Origin: an uncultured Gemmiger sp.
GTDB taxonomy: Bacteria > Bacillota > Clostridia > Oscillospirales > Ruminococcaceae
Length of the DNA: 64,000 nucleotides
Reading direction: 5' to 3'
Assembly (NCBI GenBank): GCA_944386225.1
Contig: CALXAH010000014.1
Location: 1 to 64,000 of the forward strand
Positions 27,337 through 37,044 of the stretch are shown one piece after another (positions within the stretch are counted from its first letter, which is position 1; each line of letters starts with the position of its first letter). Below the pieces are notes generated by a model. It made no database searches and was not told the DNA's origin. It worked only from the letters and a program-made list of their open reading frames with translations. A program made the translations under genes and the position numbers.

Positions 27337-28302
27337 TCACTTTCTGTTCTGATTTCCCAGGCTGGCCGCGCCCACAACACCCGCGTCGTTGCGCAGTTCG
27401 GCGGTCTTGATGGTCACCCGGCGCTCGCCGTTGCGGGCGTACTCCTCCAGATCCACCAGCGCCCGCACCGGAGCCAGCAGGGTTTCCCCCTCCTTGGACA
27501 CGCCGCCGCCGATGCAGATGATCTCCGGCTGGAAGATGTTGATGATGTTGGTCAGGCCGCAGGCCACATACTTGACAAAGTCCTTGACCACCTGGGTAGC
27601 CAGCGGGTCGCCGGCGCGCATGCCGTCAAAGGCGGTTTTGGCGTTCACCTTGCTGATGTCCCCCTCTACCAGGGTCCACATCATGTTCTGAGGATTGGAC
27701 TGCATGGCAATGCGGGTATCCTCGGTCAGGGCACGGGCAGACGCGTACTTCTCCCAGCAGCCCTTGCGGCCGCACATGCAGGGACGGCCGTCCATCTGGA
27801 TCACGGTATGGCCCAGCTCGGCACCGGCGTAGTTGAAGCCGGAGAAGATCTTACCGTCGATGATGATACCGCCGCCGATGCCGGTGCCCAGGGTGATGAC
27901 TACGGCGTACTTGGCGCCCTTGGCCGCGCCGGCGATGTACTCACCATAGGCGGCGGCGTTGGCATCGTTCTCAATGTACACGTCACAGCCCAGCAGAGCC
28001 TGGATGTTGGCCCGCAGAGCCCAGTTGTTGTAGCCGAAGTTGGCGTTGAACTCCACAATGCCGCTTTCCGCATTTACGCTGCCGGGGGTGCCGATGCCCA
28101 CCCAGCGGACGGCTTCCCAGGAAACGCCGGCTTCTTCTACCACCTGACGGCACAGATCCGCGATGGCCTGCTCCACCTCCTGCGCCGGGCGGGGCAGGTT
28201 GGTATCGCAGGTCTTTTTATAGACAATGCGGGATTCCTCGTTTACAAGACCTGCGGTAATGGTAGTGCCGCCCAGATCCACGCCGATGGTATAGTATGTC
28301 AT
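27337..28302 (-). CDS. glk: ROK-family glucokinase
   Basis: A 321-aa ROK kinase. The ATP motif IGVDLGGTTITAGLV lies at the N-terminus, GTGIGGGIIIDG is central, and the zinc motif CMCGRKGCWE is present. It phosphorylates glucose with ATP; the ROK family also includes kinases for other hexoses. The ATG at 28300-28302 fits AAGGAG spacing. It sits between hprK and murB, linking sugar entry with carbon-catabolite control. Confidence 0.92.
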   Translation of the reverse strand: MTYYTIGVDLGGTTITAGLVNEESRIVYKKTCDTNLPRPAQEVEQAIADLCRQVVEEAGVSWEAVRWVGIGTPGSVNAESGIVEFNANFGYNNWALRANIQALLGCDVYIENDANAAAYGEYIAGAAKGAKYAVVITLGTGIGGGIIIDGKIFSGFNYAGAELGHTVIQMDGRPCMCGRKGCWEKYASARALTEDTRIAMQSNPQNMMWTLVEGDISKVNAKTAFDGMRAGDPLATQVVKDFVKYVACGLTNIINIFQPEIICIGGGVSKEGETLLAPVRALVDLEEYARNGERRVTIKTAELRNDAGVVGAASLGNQNRK

Positions 28303-28343
28303 ATGAAACACTCCTTACAATGTATTCCTATTGCAATCCCCTG

Positions 28344-29264
28344 TTACTCCTGCAGGCCCAGCCGATTCAGCAGTTCCTGGGCTGCGTTGTAACCCATCTT
28401 CTTCTGGCGGTTGTTGATGGCCGCCGTTTCCAGAATGACCGCCAGGTTACGCCCGGGCATAACCGGGATCACGGTGCTGGGGATCTTGACCCCCAGAATG
28501 TCGTAGGTCGCGGTCTCCAGGCCGGTGCGGCTGTAATTCTTGGTCTTGTCCCAGGGCTCCAGCTCCACCACCAGGTCTACCTTCTCGCTGACCTTGACCG
28601 CGCCGATACCGAACATCCGGGCCACGTTTACAATGCCGATGCCCCGCAGCTCGATAAAATGGCGGATATTTTCCGGCGAACGGCCCACGATCGACCGGTT
28701 GGAAACCCGGCGCAGATCCACCGCGTCATCCGCAATCAGGCGGTGGCCGCGTTTGACCAGCTCCACGGCGGTCTCGCTTTTGCCCACGCCGCTGTCGCCC
28801 AGGATCAGGATGCCCTCGCCGTAAACCTCCACCAGAACGCCGTGCCGGGTAACGCGGGGAGCCAGTTCCACATTCAGGATACTGATCAGGTTGCTCATCA
28901 TGGTAGAGGTGCTCTCGGTGGAACGCAGCAGCGCTACCTCGTATTTTTGAGCGCACTCATACATTTCTGCCAGCGGCTCAATGCCACGGCTGACAATCAG
29001 GGCAGGCGGGTGCATGGAGAACAGCTTGTCCACATGGAGGGCACGCTGCTCCGGCGTGACCTCCTGCAGGAAGGACATCTCCGCCATGCCGCAGATCTGG
29101 ATGCGCAGCGAATCAAAGTACTGGTAATAGCCGGCCAGCACCAGGCCGGGACGGTGTACGTCCGCCGAGCAGACCGGGATGTCCTTCAGATCCCGGGGCG
29201 CATAGGCGACTTCCAGGTTCATATGTTCTGCCAGATAACTCAAAGGCACAGAAAATTGCGGCAT
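28344..29264 (-). CDS. hprK: HPr kinase/phosphorylase
   Basis: A 306-aa protein starting MPQFSVPL. Walker A GDSGVGKS is at residues 156-163 and the HprK signature MFGIGAVKVSEKVDLVVELE is about 217-236. It phosphorylates HPr on Ser46 under high glycolytic flux and removes it when flux is low, driving CcpA catabolite repression. AAAGGG precedes the chosen ATG; an ATG six codons upstream lacks a ribosome site. First gene of the operon. Confidence 0.96.
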   Translation of the reverse strand: MPQFSVPLSYLAEHMNLEVAYAPRDLKDIPVCSADVHRPGLVLAGYYQYFDSLRIQICGMAEMSFLQEVTPEQRALHVDKLFSMHPPALIVSRGIEPLAEMYECAQKYEVALLRSTESTSTMMSNLISILNVELAPRVTRHGVLVEVYGEGILILGDSGVGKSETAVELVKRGHRLIADDAVDLRRVSNRSIVGRSPENIRHFIELRGIGIVNVARMFGIGAVKVSEKVDLVVELEPWDKTKNYSRTGLETATYDILGVKIPSTVIPVMPGRNLAVILETAAINNRQKKMGYNAAQELLNRLGLQE

Positions 29265-29353
29265 ACCAACACCCTTTCCCATTTTGCATGGAAGTTTTTC
29301 ACCGTTCCCCGGCGGCCTGCCGGGCCGCCGGGCTGTACGGAATTATATCCTCT

Positions 29354-29382
29354 ATTATATATGAATTTATCCCGGTTGGCAA
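29354..29382 (-). promoter_or_regulatory. Promoter of the hprK...pfkA operon
   Basis: Minus strand TTGCCA (29377-29382), 17-bp spacer, perfect TATAAT (29354-29359), in an AT-rich spacer 90 bp before hprK. Confidence 0.8.
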
Positions 29383-29397
29383 TTTCCTTTTTTGTCT

Positions 29398-30432
29398 TTA
29401 CAGTGCACGAAGTCGTACTTTCCAGTCAATACGGCCCGGATCATACCATTGGCCCGTTCGCTCCAGTTCAGCGCAGGCCGCCGCGTCCCGGCTGCGCAGC
29501 CAGAACCCCATCCGCAGCAGGTCCTGGCCCTGCCCGAAGGTCTCCCGGGTGATGCGGCGGGCGGTTTCTTCCAGCTGCGCGGCGATTTCATCCGCCAGTT
29601 CCTGCTTGCCGGTGTGGATCAGCCCGCCGGAGTCGGTCAGATTTTTCAGGTAGCCGCTCAGGCAGGCGTTCAGGGTCAGGGTATCCAGGGAAGCCTCCCA
29701 GCCCAGCAGCGGCAGCTCCAGCGTATACCGCACCGGGCCGCGGCCGGTGGACGCTTCCAGGGAAACGCTGCGCACCTGCCCCTCAATCAGGGCGGCCAGG
29801 GCGGTAGCCTCCCGATCCCACACAGCGGTGCACTCCCCGCCCAGGAACAGCCGGGTATCCCCCGGCACGGCGGTTCCCTGCCGACAATCCACCTCCAGGC
29901 AGGGCAGCAGCCCGGCTTCGGCCCCGGCCAGGCGATAAAGACGCTGGGTATACAGGCTCTCCCCCGCTGCCTGCTCCAGCTGCCGCAGCAGGGCGTAGCG
30001 GTCTTCGCCGGAGGCGGGCTGCCAGTCTTCGGCCAGCGTCTGTACCCCGAATACCGCCATATTGGGACGGCCCGCGCTGTCATTGGCCAAGTAGGCGCAG
30101 GCCTCGTACATGGCCTGCCCCTGCGCCCCCGGGCCTAACAGAAGCAGCTCGTTCTGGCCGTAAAAAGCGGTGAGCGGGCTGGCGGACTGGGCATCCTGCA
30201 GCGCGTCGGCCACCGTGGCCCCCTGCCCGGAAAGCACCAGCGCTTCGGGTTTTGCCTGGCCTGCGTCGGCACTGGCGCTGCTGGTCACATACACCAGCAC
30301 CGCCTGCCAGCCGGATTCATCCCGATCCAGGTACAGGGTGTTGACCACCGCCCGGCCGCTCAGCGGCTCCCCCGCGCAGCCGGCCGCCAGCAGCAGGAAC
30401 AGCGAGATCAGCAGCAGTTTGGCATATTTCAT
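29398..30432 (-). CDS. Ger(x)C family spore germination lipoprotein
   Basis: A 344-aa protein with a lipoprotein signal (LFLLLAAGC, lipidated Cys about residue 19). It has the GerAC fold: RAVVNTLYLDRDESGWQ, a middle AFYGQNELLLLG, and the C-terminal NLTDSGGLIHTGKQELADEI helix region. GerC lipoproteins complete nutrient germinant receptors in the spore inner membrane. Its start overlaps the permease stop by four bases (ATGA). Shorter than some GerAC proteins but with all regions. Confidence 0.85.
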   Translation of the reverse strand: MKYAKLLLISLFLLLAAGCAGEPLSGRAVVNTLYLDRDESGWQAVLVYVTSSASADAGQAKPEALVLSGQGATVADALQDAQSASPLTAFYGQNELLLLGPGAQGQAMYEACAYLANDSAGRPNMAVFGVQTLAEDWQPASGEDRYALLRQLEQAAGESLYTQRLYRLAGAEAGLLPCLEVDCRQGTAVPGDTRLFLGGECTAVWDREATALAALIEGQVRSVSLEASTGRGPVRYTLELPLLGWEASLDTLTLNACLSGYLKNLTDSGGLIHTGKQELADEIAAQLEETARRITRETFGQGQDLLRMGFWLRSRDAAACAELERTGQWYDPGRIDWKVRLRAL

Positions 30433-31403
30433 GGTGTTTTCCTCCTTTTCGGCAGCAGAGCAGCCGCCAGCGCCGCAGCCAGAAGCCCGCCGCACACCCA
30501 TTCCATCTGCTGCGCGGTGCATGTTCCCAGCAGCACGGCCAGGGCGGCGCCGCCCGGAACCAGCAGCCAGCGGGAACGGGCGGTGGGCAGCAGCCCCTGC
30601 AGCAGACGAAGCAGGGCCCAGGTGCTGAGCATCAGCCGAAGCAGCGCCAGCAGCATCCAGATGCTGACATGCACCGCGTCCAGCCGCCGGAACACCGACA
30701 CGCCGCCCAGCCGGGCCACCGTATAGACCGGGTGGCTCTGGTCGGCATAGCCCGCGCCCAGCACCGCCTCCCCCAGCACCGCCAGCGCGGCGGTGACCAC
30801 CGCCCAGCCTGCCAGCACTGCCGCCGTGACCTTGCGGCCCTGGCGGGGCGTGGGTGCCAGCCAGGCGGGCAGCAGGAATTCCGGCACAAGCAGCAGCCGG
30901 GCGGGCAGTGCCTGCCACAGCTGGGTTTGCGGCGAAGCCACCACCTGCAGACTGCTGACCCGCAGCTGCCCCACCACCGACAGGAGCAGCAGAACCGCAC
31001 CGCCGCCGCAGGCCCAAAGAAATACGTTGGCGGTGCGGGTTATGCCGCCCAGGCCCGCATGCACCCCGTACAGCATCGCGGCAACTACCACCGCGGTATA
31101 CCAGAACAGGGAAAGGTCGGTTTCGGTGGTGTCGCTGTAGAACCGCTGGGCCTGGTAAAGCTGGCATGCCACCGATACCGCCAGCGCCGCGGCAAAGGCA
31201 CCACGGCAGAGCACCGGCCCGTCGGGCGCCAGGCCCCGGCCCGCGGGCAGCAGCAGGACCCAGAGCAGCGGCACCGCCGCCGCGCAGGCCAGCACCGTGA
31301 CCTGCGCCCCGGCGCCGGTGGGACGGGTCTGCAGAAGCAGCGGAGCCAGCAGGGCGGTAAACACCACCAGGCCCTGCTGACGCAGGCTAATCTTCGGTTT
31401 CAT
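30429..31403 (-). CDS. GerB-type spore germination permease
   Basis: A 324-aa polytopic protein with about ten hydrophobic segments, starting MKPKISLRQQGLVVF as GerAB proteins do (APC superfamily). It probably senses or conducts the germinant. The residue pattern is unusually rich in Ala, Leu and Val, which reflects the GC-rich genome. It overlaps the GerA gene upstream by 17 bp and the GerC gene downstream by 4 bp. The assignment rests on position and the N-terminal motif. Confidence 0.75.
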   Translation of the reverse strand: MKPKISLRQQGLVVFTALLAPLLLQTRPTGAGAQVTVLACAAAVPLLWVLLLPAGRGLAPDGPVLCRGAFAAALAVSVACQLYQAQRFYSDTTETDLSLFWYTAVVVAAMLYGVHAGLGGITRTANVFLWACGGGAVLLLLSVVGQLRVSSLQVVASPQTQLWQALPARLLLVPEFLLPAWLAPTPRQGRKVTAAVLAGWAVVTAALAVLGEAVLGAGYADQSHPVYTVARLGGVSVFRRLDAVHVSIWMLLALLRLMLSTWALLRLLQGLLPTARSRWLLVPGGAALAVLLGTCTAQQMEWVCGGLLAAALAAALLPKRRKTP

Positions 31404-32850
31404 GGGGCGGCACCTCTTCCCGTATGGTATAGGGGCGGCGGGCCAGTACCCGCCAGGAAAAGCGGAACATCCCGTCCCGCAGCATCCCGGGCCGGGCCGG
31501 CACCAGCGGGGCGGTATAGGGCATCCCGAGAAAATCGGTGTTGCAGGCGGAGACCGCCATCACCGCGAACATACAGGCCACCCCCAGCAAGCCGGCCACA
31601 CCGCCCGCCAGGGTGAACAGAAGCCGCAGAGCGGTGGCGGGTTCATAGAGGGCCGGGATCACAAACATGCTGATGGAGGTAAAGGCGGCCACGATCACCA
31701 CCGGCGTGCTCAGGATGCCTGCGTTGATGGCCGCGTCGCCCACGATCAGCGCACTCACCAGGCTGACCGTATGGCCGATGGGTTTGGGCAGGCGCAGACC
31801 CGCTTCCCGCACGATCTCCAGCAGGATGAGCACGAAGATCATCTCCAGAAACAGCGGCAGCGGAGTAGCCCGTTCCGCTGCCGCCACCTTATACAGCAGC
31901 TGGGGCGGGAACAGCTCCGGGGAAAACTGGGCAATGGCCACATATACCCCGGGCAGCATCACCGCCAGCAGGAAAGCCAGAAATTTCAAAGCCCGCAGCA
32001 GGCTGGCAAAATAGGCCTTGGTGGCATAGTCATCCAGGCTTTGAAAGTTTTCGATGAAGAAATGGGGCAGGATCATGGCAAAGGGGCTGCCGTTGACCAG
32101 CAGCACCAGCTTGCCCTCGCAGATTTTGGCGCAGGCGGCGGCGGAACGCTCGGTATAGCCGGCCTGCTGGAAAAAGCTGAACGGCCCTCTTTGCAGGAAA
32201 GGGGCCAGGTAGCTGGAATCCAGCAGCAGCGGGATTTTGGTGTTCTGCAGCCGTTGACGCACCTTTTCCACCAGTTCGGGCGGGGCCAGGCGGCGGTTGT
32301 AGCACAGGGCCACTTCCGTACCGGTCAGATCCCCGGCGGTGTGCATCTCGATTACCAGGTCGGGGGTGCGGATCAGACGGCGCAGCAGGCTGATATTGAC
32401 CCGCAGCAGGTCGCAGAAGCCCTCCCGGGAACCGCGGATATTGCCCTCCCCGGAGGGTTCCGACACCGAACGGTAGGCCAGCAGCTGGCTGGAAAGCGCC
32501 ACCGCCACCGGGCTGCCGTCCACCAGCAGGACGGTCATGCCCGCGGTCATGCGGGTGACCAGGTCATCAAATGTTTCCACCGGAGTGGCCTCCACCGGCA
32601 GGTCGCTGGCGTGCAGGATATAATCGGTCAGGGCTCTCCCGTCCGGCATGGGCGGGCCGTCGCGGCTGAGCAGATCCAGCAGGATCACCCAGAGCTTTTC
32701 CGTGCTGGACAGGCCGTCAAACATACAGGCGGCGCATTCCACACCCCGGATCCGCAGATTTTTTGCATACAAATCCATGGAATCGCCAAACATCTGTTTC
32801 AGGACCGGAAGATCCTTCTGCAGGCTGCCGGTCAGTTTTTTTAAAGACAC
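31387..32850 (-). CDS. GerA-family spore germination protein
   Basis: A 487-aa protein. The N-terminal soluble part has DLYAKNLRIRGVECAACMFDGL and VTRMTAGMTVLLVDGS; the C-terminal half has about five membrane segments with RLPKPIGHTVSLVSALIVGDAAINAG, a strong GerAA signature. It is the large subunit of a germinant receptor. I chose the GTG at 32848-32850 because GGGAGG has good spacing; an upstream GTG overlaps the ribosome site. This operon implies the lineage forms spores or recently did. Confidence 0.92.
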   Translation of the reverse strand: MSLKKLTGSLQKDLPVLKQMFGDSMDLYAKNLRIRGVECAACMFDGLSSTEKLWVILLDLLSRDGPPMPDGRALTDYILHASDLPVEATPVETFDDLVTRMTAGMTVLLVDGSPVAVALSSQLLAYRSVSEPSGEGNIRGSREGFCDLLRVNISLLRRLIRTPDLVIEMHTAGDLTGTEVALCYNRRLAPPELVEKVRQRLQNTKIPLLLDSSYLAPFLQRGPFSFFQQAGYTERSAAACAKICEGKLVLLVNGSPFAMILPHFFIENFQSLDDYATKAYFASLLRALKFLAFLLAVMLPGVYVAIAQFSPELFPPQLLYKVAAAERATPLPLFLEMIFVLILLEIVREAGLRLPKPIGHTVSLVSALIVGDAAINAGILSTPVVIVAAFTSISMFVIPALYEPATALRLLFTLAGGVAGLLGVACMFAVMAVSACNTDFLGMPYTAPLVPARPGMLRDGMFRFSWRVLARRPYTIREEVPPHETED

Positions 32851-32915
32851 GGGCGTCACCTCCCGGTTTAGTATGCCGCCCGTGCCGCCGGATTACTCAC
32901 AAGGAGGTATGTGTT

Positions 32916-33557
32916 ATGCTGACCGCCGTTGTGCGCACCGCCATCATCTATGTGCTGGTGATCGGTACCATGCGGCTGATGGGCAAGCGCCAGCTGGGTG
33001 AGCTGCAGCCCTCGGAGCTGGTGTCCACCATTCTGATCTCCAACCTGGCCTCCATCTCGATCGAATCCACCGAACTGCCGCTTTCGGCCAGCATTGTACC
33101 GGTACTGCTGATCGCAGTGCTGGAGCTGCTCAGCAGCGCGCTGGTGTTCTGCCGGCCCCGGCTGGGCCGGATCATGGCGGGCAGCCCGGTGGTTGTGATC
33201 CGCAAGGGGGTGATTGACCAGAAAGCCCTGCGTCGGCTTCGTTTTAGCGCCAGCGACCTGATGGAAGCCCTGCGGGACCGGCAAGCCTTTGACCCCACCC
33301 GGATCGACTACGCGGCCGTGGAGACCAGCGGCACCCTGAGCGTATATCCGCCGCCCCAGCCGCAGCCGGGTGAACCGCCGCTGCTGCCGGTGCTGGAGGA
33401 CGGTCTGCCCTGCCCGGAAAACCTGCGGCTTTGCGGAAAGGATGAAGCCTGGCTGGCCGGGCAGCTGGACAAAAAAGGGCTGCGCCCCCGTCAGGTGCTG
33501 CTCATGCTCACCGACGGGGCCCAGCGGGTGATTCTGATTCCCCGCGAAGCCAACTGA
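32916..33557 (+). CDS. DUF421 (YetF-like) membrane protein
   Basis: A 213-aa protein: three N-terminal membrane segments, with the family motif MRLMGKRQLGELQPSELV, then a soluble domain (GSPVVVIRKGVIDQKALRRL, MEALRDRQAFDP). DUF421 proteins include YetF, and in spore formers they are found near germination genes. Function is unclear. RBS AAGGAGG. It is divergent from the gerA operon with only 65 bp between the starts, so the two share a control region. Confidence 0.88.
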   Translation: MLTAVVRTAIIYVLVIGTMRLMGKRQLGELQPSELVSTILISNLASISIESTELPLSASIVPVLLIAVLELLSSALVFCRPRLGRIMAGSPVVVIRKGVIDQKALRRLRFSASDLMEALRDRQAFDPTRIDYAAVETSGTLSVYPPPQPQPGEPPLLPVLEDGLPCPENLRLCGKDEAWLAGQLDKKGLRPRQVLLMLTDGAQRVILIPREAN

Positions 33558-33577
33558 TTGAAAGGGAGGCTCCGACT

Positions 33578-33946
33578 ATGCAGCGAATCTCCGTTGCGCT
33601 GGTGATCCTGCTGTGCATCGCGGCAGCGGTGCTGGCAGGCGTTGTGTTTCTGGACCGGTTTGCCCAGACGGCCGACGCCGGATTTGAACAGATCCTGACC
33701 GCCGGCGATGAGGGCCGGTTTGATGAGGCGCAGGCCCTTCTGGGCGAATTGCAGCGGTATGTAAAACGATGCGAGCCCTGGCTGGCCCTGGTGGTGCGGC
33801 GGGATCAGCTGGGGCAGGCACGCACCGCACTGGCCGGTATCCAGCCCTATCTGGAAGCCGATTACTGGGCGGACGGCAAGCTGGAACTTCTGCGGGCGCA
33901 GGAACAGCTGCGGGCTGTGCTGCATCTGTACCGGCAGGTGCCGTAG
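33578..33946 (+). CDS. DUF4363-like protein
   Basis: A 122-aa protein with one N-terminal membrane segment (about 4-25) and an all-helical outside domain (AGFEQILTAGDEGRFDEAQALL, RDQLGQARTALAGIQPYL). Small proteins of this type (DUF4363) commonly follow DUF421 genes in Clostridia, as here (20 bp gap). Function unknown. RBS AAAGGGAGG. Confidence 0.75.
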   Translation: MQRISVALVILLCIAAAVLAGVVFLDRFAQTADAGFEQILTAGDEGRFDEAQALLGELQRYVKRCEPWLALVVRRDQLGQARTALAGIQPYLEADYWADGKLELLRAQEQLRAVLHLYRQVP

Positions 33947-33988
33947 ACAGAGAACCGCCCGGTCCGATCGGACCGGGCGGTTCTCTGT
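33947..33988. terminator. Bidirectional terminator, convergent genes
   Basis: A perfect 19-bp inverted repeat starting ACAGAGAACCGCCCGGTCC right after the DUF4363 stop, serving both this operon and nrdR on the other strand. Confidence 0.85.
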
Positions 33989-33992
33989 TGCG

Positions 33993-34490
33993 TCAGGATT
34001 CGGTTTCTTCGGCAGGTTCCTCGGCGGGCTTTTCTTCCCGGCCGTTCATCAGGCCGCGGACTTCTTCCCAGAAGCTCTGCACATCGCTGAACTGGCGATA
34101 GACCGAGGCAAACCGTACATAGGCCACCTCGTCGATCTTTTTCAGTTCCTTCATGGCCAGGGTACCCACCTGGATGGAGGTAACCTCCTTCTCGCAGGAA
34201 CGCAGCAGCTCCTGCTCGATATTGGCCACCGCGTCCTCCAGCATCTGATAGCTGACCGGGCGCTTTTCACAGGCGCGCAGCATACCCATCAGCAGTTTCT
34301 GCCGGTCGAACGCCTGGCGGGAATTGTCTTTTTTGATAACCATCAGGGGCACGATTTCCACCGTTTCATGGGTGGTGAACCGTTTGCCGCAGACCAGGCA
34401 GGCGCGGCGGCGGCGGATCTTGCTGCCGTCATCCGTGGGGCGCGAATCAATCACCTTGGAATCCGGCGCTCCGCAATAGGGACATCTCAT
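33993..34490 (-). CDS. nrdR: Transcriptional repressor NrdR
   Basis: A 165-aa regulator. The zinc ribbon has CPYC (3-6) and CLVC (about 31-34) and the ATP-cone domain has [26 protein letters not shown]. NrdR senses ATP/dATP and represses ribonucleotide reductase genes. The tail after residue 150 is Glu/Pro-rich and extra relative to the usual 150 aa. No nrd genes lie in the window. Confidence 0.96.
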   Translation of the reverse strand: MRCPYCGAPDSKVIDSRPTDDGSKIRRRRACLVCGKRFTTHETVEIVPLMVIKKDNSRQAFDRQKLLMGMLRACEKRPVSYQMLEDAVANIEQELLRSCEKEVTSIQVGTLAMKELKKIDEVAYVRFASVYRQFSDVQSFWEEVRGLMNGREEKPAEEPAEETES

Positions 34491-34569
34491 CCGGTGTTAT
34501 CCTCCCGTATCGGGCCCGGCCGTGCCGGGCGGGATCTGACCCCGTGGCAACGGGGTGCTGTTTAGTACT

Positions 34570-34598
34570 ATTGTACATGATTTGCCCTGTTTTGTCCA
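34570..34598 (-). promoter_or_regulatory. nrdR promoter
   Basis: Minus strand TGGACA (34593-34598), 17 bp, TACAAT (34570-34575), about 80 bp before the start. Confidence 0.65.
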
Positions 34599-34611
34599 TA
34601 CGGGCCGGTAA

Positions 34612-34642
34612 AAAAGAACAAGCCGGGCATAGCGTCCGGCTT
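34612..34642 (-). terminator. secDF terminator
   Basis: AAGCCGG/CCGGCTT stem with T-runs on both strands, 20 bp beyond the secDF stop. Confidence 0.7.
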
Positions 34643-34662
34643 ATCCTTTTTACATTGCGGTA

Positions 34663-36999
34663 TCAGGCTTTCTTGGCGCGGAGGGCCGCTTTGCCCGGGT
34701 TGCGGGATTTGCGGTGCTCCCAGAAGGCCCACAGCGAGGAGGTGATGCACAGCGAGGTGTACACACCGGAGATCATACCGGCCATCAGGGGCACGGCAAA
34801 GGTGTAGATGCTGTCCAGGCCGAACAGGATGGACACCACGCAGACAACGCCCAGCGCCAGGCAGGTGGTGATGGTGGTGTTCAGGGAACGGCGCAGGCTC
34901 TGGCTGATGCTGGTGTTGACCAGTTCATCAAAGTCCATCTTGTTGCCGTACAGGGTACGGTTCTCGCGGATACGGTCGTATATGACCACCGTGTCGTTGA
35001 TGGAGTAACCCAGGATGGTGAGCATGGCCGCGATGAAGTTGGCGTTCAGCGGAATACGGCCGATCACAAACACGCCGTAGACCATGCACAGGTCGATCAG
35101 CAGGGCGATGACCGCCATCACGCCGGCGGGCAGGCCGCCGATGTTGCGGAAACGCACCATGATGTACAGCAGGATCAGCACCACGGCGGCGGCCACAGCC
35201 ACCAGGCTCTTCTGCAGGAACTCGTTGCCGATGACCTTATCCACGTTGCGGACGGTCAGCTGCTCAAAGCTGTTGTCGGCAAAGGCGCCGGCAAAGGCCT
35301 CGTCCAGCTGGGCCAGCTGCTCGGTGCTGATGTTGGAGGCGCCGGGCAGGGTGATGATCACGGTGTTGTCGCCGGTGGCAGCGTTGTTGCCGGCCTGGAT
35401 GCTCAGGCCGCTGCCCAGCACGTTCTCGGCCTCAGAGCGCACCGCATTCAGGTCAATGGTGCCCTCATAGCCGTAGGTCAGGATCGCGCCGCCCTTGAAC
35501 TGAATATCCATACCCACGCCCAGCACCGCGGTGCAGATCAGCACCAGGGCGATCAGCGCGCCGGAGATGGAGAAGAAGATCTTGCGGTGACCTACAAAGT
35601 TCCAGGTACGGGGCTCGGTGTTTTTCTTGGAAGCGCCGTACAGCCAGGGTTTGCGCAGGGCCTTGATACGGGAGATGCCCCGCAGCATGACACGGCTGCA
35701 CAGGATGCCGAAGAAGAAGTTCAGGATCACGCCCACCAGCAGGGTGTAGCCGAAGGAGTACACCGTACCGGCGGTGGAAGGCCCGAACGCAAAGAACAGC
35801 GGGCTCAGCAGCTTGGCCAGGAAGCTGTCGGTGGGGCCAAAGGAACCCATCAGGATCACAGCCACGATCATCACGGTAATGTTGCCGTCCACAATGGGGG
35901 CCAGACCGCGGCTGAAACCGGCGTTCAGCGCGCCGTCCAGGGTCTTGCCGGCGCGCAGTTCTTCCTTGATGCGCTCGGCGGTGATGACGTTGGCGTCAAC
36001 ACCCATGCCGATGGCCAGGATGATACCGGCGATGCCGGGCAGGGTCAGGGTGAAGCTGTTGAACACCCCGAAATAGCCGGACACGGCCGCCAGGGTGGCG
36101 GCAACCTGACCCAGCAGCGCGATGCTGGCAATAAAGCCGGGCAGGCGGTAGACCAGGGTCATGAACAGGAAGATCAGCACAAAGGCAATCACGCCCGCCA
36201 GCACCATCGCATCCAGGCTGCCCGCGCCCAGAACCGGGCTCAGGGTGCTGTAGCTCTCCGCCGAGAGGGCGAAGGGCAGCGCGCCGGAATTGATCTGCCG
36301 GGCCAGGGTAACGACCTCGTCCTGGGTGAAGCTGCCGGTGATTACGGCGCGGCCGTCGGTGATGGCCGTCTCCACGTTGGCTACACTGATGCACTCGTCA
36401 TCCAGCCAGATGCTGATGGGGGTACCGGTGCCGGCCAGCTCGGTGGTGGCGGCGGCAAACGCCGACTTGCCCTCATCGCTGAACACCAGCTGCACCAGAT
36501 ACTCCGGCGTGGTGCTGTTTACCTGCTGGTAGCCGGCGGAAGCGGACTCCACCTCGCTGCCTTCCAGGATGATCTCGCCGTCGGCGGTATCACCTTTACG
36601 GAAAACCATGTGCGCGGTGGTGCCGATCTCGTCGATGGCCGCCTGCGGGTCAAACTCCGTGTCGCCCTCTTTCCAGGGGAAACGGACAATGATACGGTCG
36701 TTGCCCTCGTCCAGATAGATCTCACTGTCGGTGATGTTCAGCGCCAGCAGACGCTGCTCAATAACCGACTTGGCGGCTTCCAGCTGTTCGGGGGTGGCAT
36801 CCAGATCATCCACCGGCATAAAGGTCACGTCCACGCCGCCCCGGATGTCAATGCCGAAGCGGATGTCCTGCGCGCCTTTGATGTAGGTGGTGACTGTGTC
36901 TCCGTACTGGTAGCTGACCCCGAAAAACGCCGTCCAGGCGAAGATCAGGATCAGGGCCGCTACCGCGAAGAAATGCCAGGATTTACCTTTTCTCTTCAT
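34663..36999 (-). CDS. secDF: Fused protein translocase subunit SecDF
   Basis: A 778-aa fusion. The SecD half starts with one membrane segment, then FGIDIRGGVDVTFMP and a large outside P1 domain, and ends with five segments (GIAGIILAIGMGVDANVITAERI is a SecD signature). The SecF half begins near residue 470 with GMDIQFKGGAILTY and has a second transporter module (LGYSINDTVVIYDRIREN). It uses the proton or sodium gradient to pull secreted proteins out. The C-terminus is basic. RBS GGGAGG; follows the aminotransferase gene by 45 bp. Confidence 0.97.
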   Translation of the reverse strand: MKRKGKSWHFFAVAALILIFAWTAFFGVSYQYGDTVTTYIKGAQDIRFGIDIRGGVDVTFMPVDDLDATPEQLEAAKSVIEQRLLALNITDSEIYLDEGNDRIIVRFPWKEGDTEFDPQAAIDEIGTTAHMVFRKGDTADGEIILEGSEVESASAGYQQVNSTTPEYLVQLVFSDEGKSAFAAATTELAGTGTPISIWLDDECISVANVETAITDGRAVITGSFTQDEVVTLARQINSGALPFALSAESYSTLSPVLGAGSLDAMVLAGVIAFVLIFLFMTLVYRLPGFIASIALLGQVAATLAAVSGYFGVFNSFTLTLPGIAGIILAIGMGVDANVITAERIKEELRAGKTLDGALNAGFSRGLAPIVDGNITVMIVAVILMGSFGPTDSFLAKLLSPLFFAFGPSTAGTVYSFGYTLLVGVILNFFFGILCSRVMLRGISRIKALRKPWLYGASKKNTEPRTWNFVGHRKIFFSISGALIALVLICTAVLGVGMDIQFKGGAILTYGYEGTIDLNAVRSEAENVLGSGLSIQAGNNAATGDNTVIITLPGASNISTEQLAQLDEAFAGAFADNSFEQLTVRNVDKVIGNEFLQKSLVAVAAAVVLILLYIMVRFRNIGGLPAGVMAVIALLIDLCMVYGVFVIGRIPLNANFIAAMLTILGYSINDTVVIYDRIRENRTLYGNKMDFDELVNTSISQSLRRSLNTTITTCLALGVVCVVSILFGLDSIYTFAVPLMAGMISGVYTSLCITSSLWAFWEHRKSRNPGKAALRAKKA

Positions 37000-37044
37000 G
37001 GGAACCTCCCTATATTTTCGGGCCCGCGGCCCGGAAGTGCCGGA

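Noticed and set aside
31404..32844. A 480-codon plus-strand frame opposite gerA
   Set aside because: Antisense shadow, rich in Gln, His and Gly with no family resemblance.
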